From contig JAYKAV010002776.1 in assembly GCA_035582835.1 (NCBI GenBank), forward strand, positions 546,325-610,324: a stretch of DNA of 64,000 nt. Reading direction: 5' to 3'. The position numbers and the translations under genes are program-made. The notes beneath the pieces are model-generated. The model made no database searches. It had not been told where the DNA came from and saw only the letters and a list, made by a program, of their open reading frames with translations. Source of the stretch: Phoebastria nigripes (lineage: Eukaryota > Chordata > Aves > Procellariiformes > Diomedeidae). Position 1 is the stretch's first letter. Each line of letters opens with the position of its first letter. Of the stretch, positions 49,070 through 60,624 are shown in pieces.

Positions 49070-49330
49070 AGAAAGGGATAAATATTGCGGGGCGCTCAGT
49101 TTGTGAGGTTATCGCTGTTCTTCACAGCACCCTCAACAGCAACTTAGAGCCAAATCTATTTAAAAACAGTAAAGGCAGAGAAGTGAAGTTGCCTTTGGTT
49201 GTGCTTTTTTTCTCTTTCCCGTTGTAGCTTCCTCTTTCTCTTCACCAGCTCAGCACTGCTGGCAGCTTTTTATAAACCACGATTCCTACTGCTGTCAGCT
49301 TGTTTGGAAACTACATGGTGAGCTCAGTCC
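49070..49330. promoter_or_regulatory. Candidate SPI1 enhancer about 8.2 kb upstream
   Basis: A stretch with several blood-type motifs: a strong PU-box read on the minus strand as GAGAAAGAGGAAGC (49228-49241), a MYB-like CCGTTG (49219-49224), an AACCAC RUNX-type core (49275-49280), and an E-box-like CAGCTT. The PU-box would allow autoregulation. Mammalian SPI1 has several further enhancers between its promoter and the URE; assigning this one to any of them is not possible by eye. Confidence 0.4.
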
Positions 49331-50574
49331 AGCAGCTACTGCTGTGGGTTTGTGTTTAATTGCAGACTGGATTTGCTTTAAATTCTGTACCCACCACCAT
49401 AATTTTCATTCCAAAACACTCAAAGAGCTCTGCATATTCAAAAATATTCAGTACAAAGCAGAATTTTGCACTAAATATATGCAGTTATGTAGCATAAACT
49501 AAAAGTGGAGATGTACTCCCATAAATAAGTAGTAAAGAACTTCCGCACAATGCATATGGGAGTGATGGCCTCTGGAAGGTTAAACCATGGCAGGGCGGTC
49601 AGTAATGTTAGGTTATTCTAGGTTGACAGAAATCTGCACTGAGCATGCAAAGTGATACCATGACCAGAACAATAGCTGTGAAGCAAAAAGCAATATTGAG
49701 AAGATCTTAATTTGTAGAGGAATCTTCTACAATACTTCAGACATCTTTAACACCAGNGACAGGGTGGATGGGTGAGTAGAGTGCTGCCTGGAAAGATTAT
49801 GATTACATGAATGATTAGGAATAAAACAGTGAAAAAGCTTCATCTAGCCATAGCATCAAGGAGAGATTGCTAGGAAAGTAGGCAGAAGCAACAACGGGGA
49901 GGAGCAGGAGCAGGACTGAGGAAACACTGTGGGTTGGGGTAGTGAGATAAACAGCACCAGCGCTCCTGAAGTCTTTGTCCCCTGCCTGCTGCTCCAAAGG
50001 CAAACGTTGCCATTGGTTTGGTGGAGAAACTAACTTGGGACAGACACATTATATTTCTTCTCACCACAGTAGAATCCTACAGCCAGTTAGGGACCGGGGG
50101 ATGATGGCATGATCTTGGCTGGAGGCAAAGAGTACTCAGAAGAAAAGCTATACAAAGAAAATAAAATCAGAGGTTCCTCTAGGTGACAGAGTTCAAAAAC
50201 TTTTTTACTTGCGGATCTCTAAAATGCTTCCATGTAGGTGCAAACATACATGCAATGTACATGGTCAGTTTAAGCCCACTGATAACAGGGATACTTTTTG
50301 TTGTTTTTCTCAGATCCCTCAGAAATACTCCATGGACTTGCAGAGGCCTACAAATCACGAGTTGAAAAGTCACTAAATCATGACTGGAAAATATAGGTCT
50401 AAACATAGTACTTGTACTAGTTAAACTAAATTTAATTTCTGTATTACTGAATTAAACAAAAACAACAACATTGGTAATAGCATGCTGCAACTGTAAACTA
50501 TGTTAAATTTAGTCACTGTTCAAAATGTGCAATCCAGTACTTGAATTAAATTTTAAATAAACAGTTAAGGCTTT

Positions 50575-50815
50575 GTATGTAGGTGAGGTCTGCGACTGAA
50601 GAGACGAAAAACTTGCGTAAGCCCAGGGGCATAGGAGTGGGAATAAGGCGACTGCAGAAGAGTTGAAGATCCATTTATCAGCAGAGCACACTTTATCAGC
50701 AGCTTTACCTATATTTGCCCATGCTGTATGTAACGGCACGTAGTATTCCTAATAGAATTGTAACTATCTCAGCCCGTTGTGTTATCAGTCACAATGGGTC
50801 ACAGTGGTTACTAAC
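50575..50815. promoter_or_regulatory. Candidate SPI1 enhancer about 6.7 kb upstream (C/EBP, GATA, MYB, SOX motifs)
   Basis: Contains a perfect C/EBP-type TTGCGTAA (50613-50620), three TTATCAG GATA sites (50675-50681, 50693-50699, 50782-50788), a reverse GATA (TATCTC near 50765), MYB-like CCGTTG (50774-50779), ACAATGG SOX-like (50791-50797) and AGTGGTTA RUNX-like (50803-50810). The local density of blood-lineage motifs and of CpG is above the background. Function is inferred from motif content and distance only. Confidence 0.4.
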
Positions 50816-51747
50816 AAGACCCCCCTCAACAGACAAAGTCATTGGGAAAGTCTGTCCCCTTCTCAGCTGGCAGGAATCCTGCAATCTGGGGACAGAGTCA
50901 GCTGAGTTATAAATACTCAGCCGTGGCTCTGTTTTGGTGTCTACTCCGTCTCCTACCATCTCCTACTCAGAAAAGAACCATTTCCCTTTTCTTAATGACC
51001 ACTGAAATCATTTAGGGAATTTCCAGCACACGGTGTACAGATTCTGATTCACTTTAACCCCAGAAAATGTTTAACTCCTTCTGGGAATTATTGTGAATTG
51101 ATCCAGTCCTACAAACAAAGATACCCCAAGTTCCTCTTTCCCTTCTTCCCTTTCAGCCATATACAAGCACTTAGCATCCAAAGCATTCTGCTCCTCTGCA
51201 CCCCTCTGTCACTGCAGTGAAATCTTCTTAGTCACGAGACCTTAGGCTCTCCACACTGTTAATTGGGTCAGATTTGTGGAGGTCTCTTCTCCTAAAATGG
51301 GAAGATAATTTCATTTTTCTCATTTTCTGAGATACATANATACCTCTTAGCTTATTCTTCTGTAACATTCTTTAAAATGTTTCACTGCTACCACTAATAT
51401 AACATGGTCAAATAAAAACCTCTCTGTTTTCCTTCCCTTCCACCTCCTCCTTTTAGCAAAGCTATTCTTCTTACTCTCACTGTCACTTGGGTGTTGTCTC
51501 TGACACTCTGCCAATCTACACGAGCAGGCTTTATCAAGGATGTGCAGCTTCCGCTTGCAGGACACCTGTAAGATCAAATTTTTTCACTTTCATTGCCTAA
51601 ACTCTCACCCACCAACAGCCTGAACTATGGCAGTCTCCTTCTCTCTGGCCTTCCTGGCTGTATTCCTCTCAATTACCACGTCAAAAACAAATTTTGAAGT
51701 CCTTTTAAGACCCTTCACACAACTGGTCCTCCCCAGTCTTTGTTTGT

Positions 51748-51795
51748 TTAATGTATAATATAATATAATAATGTAATTGTTTAATGTTTGATGTA
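51748..51795 (+). repeat. AT-rich simple repeat (TAATA)n
   Basis: Imperfect TAATATAATA units followed by two TTTAATGT copies. Simple sequence only. Confidence 0.75.
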
Positions 51796-54700
51796 ATACT
51801 TCTGGAACAACAAGAAGAGTTAAATACAGTTCAGTACAGTCAAATACTGGACTGTAGGTACAGAAAATTGCTTGTATTAAAAAAAAGATTGCAAAATTAG
51901 AAGACCAATAACCACCGTCATGAGAACAGGAGGGAGGAGTATCAACCCATATATTGTTAGCAGAATAACTTTACAAAAAATATAGTACCAAAATACAGAG
52001 CAAAACAACTGCAACNAAACAAAAAATTATCAACTCCTTCAATGGGCCTCCAGTCTACATGGCTGATGTAGCATTTATCAAAGCAGCAAGCAAACTGTTC
52101 TTCTAAAAAACTGAACAGCTTAAGATGGAGCTACTTATCTCTAGACTGTTAATTTTTTCTACCAGAAGATTAGTGAAAGATGTCAGCTTTTTACCAAACC
52201 CTGCAGATTTCAAGGCACCTGAAAAAAAACCACAGGCAAGAAAGCAAAAATGAAGACTAAAGAATCTAACAGCACGTGACTTATATAGTAAAGATGGTCT
52301 AAGGTTACAAAAGAATGAAACGTAATTAATTCAAACACAATTTTTCTTAACAGTAACTACTTCTGCAAGAAAAAGGTTTCTATAGATAATATACTACAGA
52401 GTGTGTCATACACAATTCATACACACCTGTCCTAGTCAAACACATAAAGCTGTGACATGAGGCTTGCATGCATGCTTCACCTCTTATACAGCCAAATGTC
52501 TACTGTGAGGATGTATAAAGAGCTCTGGCTTCTAGTACTTCAGTTCCTCTGTTTATGCAAAATTCCGGACACAAAGTCCTTGTGAAAGTGGTAGCAGAGA
52601 ACAGGAAGCACAGTTGTAAACCCCCCGGCTACCTAAAGACATGTTTAACTGTGAATAGTGTTTTTCTCTTTAGAATTCTGAGAGATTACTAAGAGATATA
52701 ATCCTAATAAGATGCAAGTCTGGAAAGTACTATTTACATTAGGAGAGCAAGACTTCTTCCTAGATACAGCTGCACTCTCAAGAAAGAACTGCTGCCTAAA
52801 TATCCTGATCCTCACTGCTTACTGTACTTTAATTTGCACCACATAGCAGTATTAGAGTGCATAAACTGGATTCTTCTCAGATGAAAGTGAAGATGTGGCT
52901 CAGGACTCCATCTGCAAATGGGAATTCAGTCCATGGCATCAGACTAGAGCCAGTCTGAAATGACAGCCCCCAAAGGAAATACAGGGTGGTTGTTGAGCCT
53001 TCAGCAACAACAATTTTTTTCTCTACAGATGTACTCTTATTGAGCCTTATCTCAGATGCACCTCATCCTTATAGTTTAATTTTGACTATTAAAGTATCTG
53101 ATTTGGGGAGGGGGAACCTCAGCTGGACTGTAGGTTCAGGGCACAACTCTATGAACGAATGTTAGACAATACTGCTTGCATCTTACTGGTGNTACTGACT
53201 GTACATAGTATGTAGACTGGATGTAGACTTCAAGAGTGGATGGTATTAGAGCACTCTTCCATGTTAATTGCTTGAAATGATACAAAAGTTTTGAGAGATT
53301 GGATGACTATAAATAAGCAGGAATGTGTAAATGGAAAATCTGTTGCCTGCAGAATGCAGAAGACCATTAAAAACTGACATCAAATCTTATAGCTATTTGA
53401 ACATACCTTAAAGCCCAAACAAGTTTTTCCAAATACAGTAAATAATAAAATGTAGCTGAGATGTAAACAGATCCTGAAGCCATATAAATTGCCAAAGGGA
53501 GATTTTCTTCTTCACTGAATTCTACTTTATGGACAGTTTAAAAGTTACTAATAAAATAAGAAATGAAGTNCTTTTCATTTCTGTAAGTGACTGCATATCA
53601 TAATGGTTCTTAAAAAATCCATGAGGCTTTCTGGATTAGTACTGACTCAAATTACTCCTCTTCCTCCCAGTGAAAATGGTTATCTTCATTCTGATATGGA
53701 TTTAGTCTAGTCTATGCTTGAAAATCTTTGCCAATATAGTGAAGTTAGTTAAGACTCTGATATTTTAATAACAATTTTATGACATTTCCCACTAGCAAAA
53801 GTCCTTGTACAGATGCCATTACATAAAACTCAGGAACTCATGAAAGCTGGACTGTGAAAAGCACTTTTTTGCCACTAGGAACTGCATCAATTCTAGGAGG
53901 GGATGCCCACATAGTGAGGAAAAGTCTTTGTTCAAATGTAGCCATGGTAATAAACCTGTGGGTATCACAAGGGAACATCAGTGAGTGATAACCTATCACA
54001 GTGGAAAGGGGAGCACATATTTGAGTGGAGTCTACGGTCAGACTGTTAAGGATCCTAAGGTGAAGCTCCACATGAGAAAAAGCGGTAACAAATCCTTCTC
54101 AGCCAGTAACTTGCAGCAACCATTTTCTGGCTCCTACTCTCTCATTATGGAAATATGCAAGAAAGATATTTCAGCTCATATCTTCAACTCAGTAGCAGTA
54201 TATGTAAGGAAGAGTTAAATGCAGAGGATTGTGCTCTAGAGCTCCAGAGCCCACAGGTTCCACAGTCAGAGACACCCATAGGCTCTCTTAAAAGAAGAGG
54301 GCAGGCCCCCTCCATGTTGTCTGAATGGATATTCAATGTTAAAGGATTGTGTACAAGACCCACAAGCCATATTACCTCTAGATAAAACAAGTTCAGTGGA
54401 AAACATAGCTCTGGGAAGAATATGGAACATACAAGGGAATCCCTTGCTTAGAGGTCTTGTCTTACTGTTACAAGAAAACTCAGTAGCAGAATCTATGTAA
54501 ACACCTGTTTCTGATTAAAAGACTTCAGGATGAGTGATGTTGTATGTGGTTTTAGTAGGGAGAAAAATTACCTTCCAAGCACCAAGCAAGGTTTGAGGTA
54601 ACGGGACCTCTCTGTGATGTGGCTGCGAGTTGAAACCCTTTTGCTTTGGCAGCTTGTGGTTAGAAATAGCTTGAAGAATAAATGGGTAGAGGTAGGGGAA

Positions 54701-56289
54701 GAACTGTTTCAAAAAACTGCACACAGTGAGGTGATGGTTAGAGGGAAAATCTCTCAGATTAATATGAATGTTAAATGTTTTCGGAAATAATCTTTCAGAA
54801 ACTTAATCTTTCAACTCAGCAGGTTTTTCTCTAGTTCTCTAAATTCCCATCACNGAGAAGGATCCCTACCCTACTTCAAAAGACTTTTTGAAGGTCAGAT
54901 TACACTCTGTGAGTAGCAGTTCACATCATATGCCTCTGGAAATCGGTTCTCTACTATACAATTGTTTGGTAACGTCATCTGTTTTCTGCATGTAAGTCAT
55001 CTAATAAGGTACTGCAAGGATCTGGGCCCAAAGTATCGTCTCTAGTAGGCCTTCCTTTAGGAGTGAGAAGATTCTGTGATTACAAACCTAGGATAAAACA
55101 CCAGTTATACGCAACAAAGTAATCTATGTTGAATTTTAGCAAGATTGTTACTAGTGATGTTCCTATACAAATATGATATTGTACACAAGCATTTTATTTC
55201 ACTTTTAGCATTTCCATTTATGGAGATACTCTCCTTCCTCGGAAGCTTATTCAACTTCTGGACTTTCTGCTGGCCCTCAAGCTTTATGGCATATTATTTG
55301 GTTCTAATTCATCATACAGAGAATAAATTTCATTATTTATATTGATAACCTTGGTGCGCTTATGATTGCTGATATGTTAAACATGGTTCATAATGTTGGT
55401 AATCTAGCATTCCCTGAGTGCAGTAAGACTGGTGCAAAATATCTATCCTTATTAGGTAATTTCCTGTGCTAAGAGACTGCGCAGAAATATCCTCCAGTGT
55501 ATGAAATACAGTTGCATTCGACTTTAATAGAAGCCTCTCTGTGTAAAACACTACATTTTTAAACCTTCCACTAGCTGCTTAAGCTATGTTTCAGCGTATG
55601 ATGAATCAGATAGCATATCTTCTTTGTTCTGAAGAGCCTTTTTAATAGACACACAATTTCCACAATTACTTTTATCACCTATTATCCAATTACCCACTTT
55701 AAGATTTGTTTATGCTATTGTTCACTCCCTTCTCCTCTGTTTGCACTGAATTTTATCATCGGGACTGTACTTTGCTTCTCTCCTTTTCCCCCAGGTGGTT
55801 CTGATCACTTCCAGGCTGGTATCCAAGGGGAGACTTGAGAACCATCTCAGAGACAGAAGTGGACTGTTTAGCAGCTTGCTTATTTCCAGGTTAAAGCCAA
55901 GATTTCATGGTACAAATAAAATAAGAATGAAATGCTCATGTATCAACTGATGCTAGTGAAATTCAATTTGGGGCTTCAAGAGTTAATCTCCCATCATGTT
56001 CTTGATCTTATCCCATTGCTAATATGGTTTGCTTGTTGAGTTCCTTAGGGTGCGGAATGAGAGGAACTTGTGAGTGGCCTCTGGTTTTACCAGTGTACGA
56101 GGGAGGAAGTCTGTAGTGGTTGAAATTCCCCCTCACACATAGACCCAGGTGAGTGGTGAACAGGCTACTTTCAAAAGCAGAACCTGTGGCACACAGGCAT
56201 AGATTGAAGGGGAACAACCCAGACAAAGAAACTTCACTTTTCCAAGACATCAGTAACTAACTGCAAAGCAAGAAGGCATTTTGCAGAAT

Positions 56290-56425
56290 GAGAGTGTTCT
56301 CCCCTCGTCGCAAGGCCCCACCCGCCACATCCTGCCCCGTGGCCCACTCACCCCTGCCCCTGCCAGAACCTCAGTACGAAGGGCATTTGTTCAGTGCAGC
56401 CGAAGGCAAGTAAAACAGTGGGATA
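56290..56425 (+). promoter_or_regulatory. GC-rich patch 1.1 kb upstream of SPI1
   Basis: About 130 bp with CpGs, a KLF/Sp-type CCCCACCC run near 56315 and an ETS core (ACATCCTG) near 56327. It stands out from the AT-rich surroundings. It may be a promoter-proximal element of SPI1. Low certainty. Confidence 0.3.
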
Positions 56426-56989
56426 AAGAGAGGGGAGAACACCATGTGAGAAGAGCTAAAGCAAAATCTCTACAAGCAATTTCGGCACCTGCCTGTTTAG
56501 ATACAAGTCTACAAATCTTGTTCTCTGCTCACTGTTAAAGGCACTCGGGATCTGAGAGATGTCAAGTCATTCCCCACTCGCTTTCTCCTTGCAGGAGCTA
56601 GAAAAGAAAAGAAATCACAAGAAACAAATAAGAGGACTCAATATCTTTCACTGAATCATTTTGCTCTATTGCAAAGTTAATGAAGAAAGTCTCATGGGCT
56701 TAAGTTCAGTGTTTTGTAGAAACCTAAGATTGTATATTTGAAATGGCACGCTCTTTTTTTCCTTTCTGCTAAGTATTACCACCTAATTCCAACACAGGAC
56801 TATTATTAAAGTAAGTCTATGCCACTGCACTGTCCTCACAGAAGTTGTCAGGACTGTGTCTCTATGATACATCATTAAACCAGAGAGCAGCACCATCGTT
56901 ATGGTTCATCTACAGTGGGAAGCACATAGTCTTCCACAGAGCACTGCACCCATATGCTTGTTTATTGGTAGCAGGCCCAGGCTCTGGGT

Positions 56990-57130
56990 TGCTGATTATA
57001 CAGTAAGCACCTGCCCCATGGCAGATCTGGCTCAGGGCAGACTTCCTGTTACAGCGCCGCAGCTCCCTGAAATGAGATTTATGCAAACTGGCTAAAAGCT
57101 GTGATGTCACAGCGCACTGATAGACCCAAG
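56990..57130 (+). promoter_or_regulatory. SPI1: Probable SPI1 proximal promoter
   Basis: The 300-430 bp before the SPI1 ATG contain an ETS site ACTTCCTGT (57041-57049), CpG-containing CAGCGCCGCAG (57052-57062), an octamer-like ATGCAAAC (57081-57088, one mismatch to ATGCAAAT) and a CRE/AP-1-like TGATGTCA (57102-57109). There is no TATA box. The mammalian SPI1 promoter is likewise TATA-less and uses octamer, Sp1 and PU.1 sites. The exact start site is not visible; I expect it just downstream of 57110. Confidence 0.5.
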
Positions 57131-57221
57131 GGCTATCTCCCTTCTACAGACATTTGATAAAATCAGGAACTTCACATACAACTCGGGAAGAAGTTCACCT
57201 CAGAACCTATTAGGGCAAACT

Positions 57222-57236
57222 ATGAAAACTTGTTAG
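57222..57236 (+). other. Upstream ORF 1 in the SPI1 leader
   Basis: ATG AAA ACT TGT TAG, four codons and a stop, present in the transcript only if transcription starts before 57222. Confidence 0.4.
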
Positions 57237-57300
57237 GGTCCTTCTCCTATCCTGAGATCCATCACTGCAAAGGGACTTCACGGAGTCTGAGGATCTCACT

Positions 57301-57349
57301 TTTTTCTTTTTTTTTTTCTCCTTTTTTTTTTTTTTTTTTTTTTTTTTTT
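57301..57349 (+). repeat. Long T-rich tract close to the SPI1 start codon
   Basis: Forty-nine bases that are almost pure T, broken by a few C, ending 85 bases before the SPI1 ATG. It would lie in the 5' leader or at the core promoter. The length is likely uncertain in the assembly. Confidence 0.9.
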
Positions 57350-57358
57350 GTTTGTTTC

Positions 57359-57364
57359 ATGTGA
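57359..57364 (+). other. Minimal start-stop uORF (ATGTGA) in the SPI1 leader
   Basis: An ATG directly followed by TGA, 70 bases before the SPI1 ATG. Start-stop elements can stall initiating ribosomes; the effect here is inferred. Confidence 0.4.
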
Positions 57365-57387
57365 TTTTTTCAAGTCAATTATTCTGG

Positions 57388-57402
57388 ATGTTTGAAAACT
57401 AA
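57388..57402 (+). other. Upstream ORF 3 in the SPI1 leader
   Basis: ATG TTT GAA AAC TAA, ending 31 bases before the SPI1 ATG. Confidence 0.4.
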
Positions 57403-57433
57403 ATTAAGAAAAATTCACTCAGAAGTTGGCTGA

Positions 57434-57478
57434 ATGTTGCAAGCTTGCAAAATGGAAGGATTTCCCCTCATTCCCCCT
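57434..57478 (+). CDS. SPI1: Transcription factor PU.1, coding exon 1 (partial gene)
   Basis: The 15 codons read MLQACKMEGFPLIPP and are followed by a strong donor, GTGAGT. Human PU.1 begins MLQACKMEGFPLVPP, and its first coding exon ends at the same place, so the match is near exact (one Val to Ile change). PU.1 is the ETS-family master regulator of myeloid and B-lymphoid development; the acidic, PEST and ETS domains are encoded by later exons to the right of the window. Orientation away from SLC39A13 is as in human. The first ATG has a weak context (T at -3, T at +4), whereas the second Met (residue 7) has a strong one (A at -3, G at +4). Too short for any ORF scan; the call rests on the peptide, the donor and synteny. 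Confidence 0.93.
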
Positions 57479-60400
57479 GTGAGTATATGGGGTTTATTCC
57501 TAATATGGATCATTGGGCTCAGTAGCAAAAGGCAAAGTAAACCAGGTTTTATTATTTGAGAATATCTCTGTTTTGGTCTCTGTAATGCCAGGAAGTTGGG
57601 CTTAGGTCAATATATAAAGCTAGTGACAACATTGCAATGAATGGGAAATTAACATTTCCTCCCTAAACTTGTATCTGATTTTGATCTCCATTTGTTTTCA
57701 CAGATTAAATGTATGGTATTTTTGTACAGTGTGTGTATAGCAAGTCAGTAAATTTTTTTCTTCAGTACTGGCTTTGTGACATAAGGCCGAGTCTTTCTTC
57801 AGGTTGTAATTCTTAATAATCTGGAGTCTCTGACATAGTTTATGTATTTAACTATCTACCAATCTGTGAGAGAAGAGTTGCTGAATGTTGATTTTACATA
57901 TTGTAGATTTTAGGACTCTGTGCTCTTTGCAGTGATGGCATTTTAGTTTCTAACTTCAGCTTCTCTTGAACTGAATTCTCTTGAATTCACTTGCTATGAA
58001 AAAGCAATTGGTGAATGAGGGGAAAAAACCTGCAGCCCTTAATTGGGTCTTTCAATGTTTTCTCCAAGACGCAAATTTTTCTGTATGCTTATGAGGCTGT
58101 TTCTATCCTTACTTTAACTCTGAAGCATTGTTACACTGCAGTAATTTATCGTATGGTGAGTTCGGAAATTATTATTTATGAAGAACGTAATGTTACTAAC
58201 CTGTTGTTCAGAAACAAACCTTAATGGGAAATCTCTAAGCAGAATGGGTAAAAGAGGCCCTAACTAGATTTTATTAAGTTTGTAGAAGCTGAAGAGATGT
58301 CAGATAAGGTGTTTTCCTTGGCTTTTTATGTGGTAGATGACTTACGGTAATTGCTATATGTGTTCAGAAAACAGAAAGAGACAATGCAGATCCAAGAGTC
58401 CTTTTAACAAAACTTGTATTGAGTTTTCTCTTTGTCTTGTCCCATCTAATGTAGGCTAAAGACATGTTTCCTTATCTTCCACCCAGAAAGATGGCCCTTT
58501 GAATTCCTTTCATGTTTGGTATCCATGTTGACTGAAGAAATGTGTCTTCTTTTTGGGAGACCCTGTATTCTAGCAGTTCATCATCAGTGTCCCTGAAATC
58601 CCCTATCTACCCAGTGAGAAGACCCTAAAATCTTTTGTCTTTTACTTTTTCTTAAATACACCGAGTTGCCCAGTGGATCTACTGTAAATGCGTCAGGATA
58701 GAAATCTGAAAAGAAACTGAGAAAATGAAAAAAGTACACAGAGATTTCTCAATCTGTTACTTGTTGGGCTTAAAAAAAAATTTAAAAGAAACCCAAACCT
58801 TTACCTCAACTACCAGAAACCAGCATCTCCATTTAAAAAAAAATATATAATCGTTAATTTTCTGTCCACTCATTCACTCATAGCCAAGTTTTCTGGACTC
58901 TTTTTTTTCAGTATTTAATTCCAGTGCGTACATTGAATAAGTGGAGTGAAAATCTAACAGAGTCTGGCTCATATTCTAATTTGTGTTGCAGTTAATAATC
59001 TGGCTGAAGTCTGTTCAGATGAATGATACAACAGGCAGTGAAAATACAACTATGTCTTACAGGAGCACTTGACAGGGCAATTTGGTTTTTATTTTTGTGA
59101 TTAAAATGTCAAAAAATTAATAATTTTGTGTTTTGTACTTTCAAAATTGTTTTAAGTGCACTTTGAGCACTGCCATTTAGAGCCCCACATGGCATCGTTA
59201 TACATGTCTGTGCCTCCTGGGGCTTTCTCAGAGGGGAGGCATAAGCCTGTTTCTAGACAGGGGTTTCTGTGAAGCAATACTTCCCTCCTCTGCCCCTCCC
59301 CATTCAGTTGAGGGTGGGTCAGTAACTGCCTTCCTCTTGACTACGCTAGGAAACTCTTACCCTTCATTTGGAAAACACTGCTCAAATGGTTTAGGAGTAC
59401 TGCATCCTTCTCTGAAGATCAGGAATTTTGTGTGGAAAAGTTCTGCAAACTGGGCCCATGTCTTCCAGTGCATTATAGAATCTAGTTGTGCTATGGGGCA
59501 AAAAATTATTAAGCCAAACACCTTTGCCTAAAGAGGGCCCCAGTTATATGTGAATGCCTAAGTAGACACCTGTAGAAATCACACCTTTGAATGGAAGTAT
59601 ATTTGTGTGAGAGCGAAAATGCCCCACCGAAGCACTCTGTTGCACATAACTCTGTTGCCAGCACGGTCCAGTGAGGCTGACCCAATGAGTGAACATGCTA
59701 ATATTTTTACTCATCTTTTCTACAATAGTTATACTGTAATTTTTTTCCAAGGAAATACGGTTAATCTTGGCCTTAAAACTTGTCTCAGCAGCACATCATT
59801 GGAAACTGTGTGGAGTATTTCTGAATCACATGCCAGTGAATAGTTACATCAGGACAACAAAAAAAGATCAGCATTTAGTGAATTTACAATCACCTGGAAT
59901 CATCTGACAAAGTCTTGGTGAATAACAAGAATTTTCAGATTGCTATTCAGTTGAGTCCCCTGTATGTCTCTTAACCAATGCCAACCAAGCTTTCTCCAAG
60001 TAGTTTTGTCGCTTTTCCCTTGATTTTCAGGGCAAAGAAGGAAGATGGAGAAACTCTCCATTTGTCAAAGTCTGTGACAGATACAGTATTGTTTGTTGAC
60101 CTCTTGCTTGAGGTTGGAATATGGTTTTAGATAGCGTACTGCACCTCACGGAATGTAGGAAAGGAGATACCAACTTCAGACCACAGCTATGAGTTGCTAA
60201 CAAAGCTTTCTGTCACTCTTTTACGTGAAAACAATTGATAGAACAAATGGCCATTGACATCAGTTAAATATTAAATTGTAACATAAGCCATTCTTTGCTT
60301 TTTGTCAGGGGAAACAAAACAGTTCAGTGTCATGGAAGTGCTATTAGTAAGTAAGATGATGAAATGGGTGTGTGGGTGGGGAGGTTCCAGAGAAGGACAG

Positions 60401-60590
60401 GGCAAGTGGGTAAAGATTGGTACAAGAGGCAACAGCAGCACATGGTGAAACCTATTCTTTCTAACTAGAGAAAAAACTTTTAATAAAACTTTAAAAAAAN
60501 CAGAGAGAGGTTAAAAACAGGTTCTTGGAAATAGTTTCTCTAATGAATAGAGGAAAATATCCCACCTTCCCATAGGATAAAGATAATCTG

Positions 60591-60624
60591 AGAGAATCCA
60601 TGCTGTACTGTCTCCTTTGACCAC
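60591..60624 (+). repeat. 34-bp direct repeat, copy 1
   Basis: Reads AGAGAATCCATGCTGTACTG followed by TCTCCTTTGACCAC. Identical to 61956-61989 except for one T/C difference (TTTGACC versus TTCGACC). The flanks do not match. Confidence 0.85.

Larger units (their letters stand above)
25076..57000. other. Gene-free interval between SLC39A13 and SPI1
   Basis: About 32 kb of AT-rich DNA between two divergently transcribed genes, as in human, where the SPI1-SLC39A13 interval is also free of protein-coding genes. ORFs up to 137 codons occur, but none has recognisable domains or linked splice-framed exons. It holds old CR1 ends, microsatellites and the candidate SPI1 regulatory elements listed separately. 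Elsewhere in the interval I see nothing beyond AT-rich unique sequence. Confidence 0.7.
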
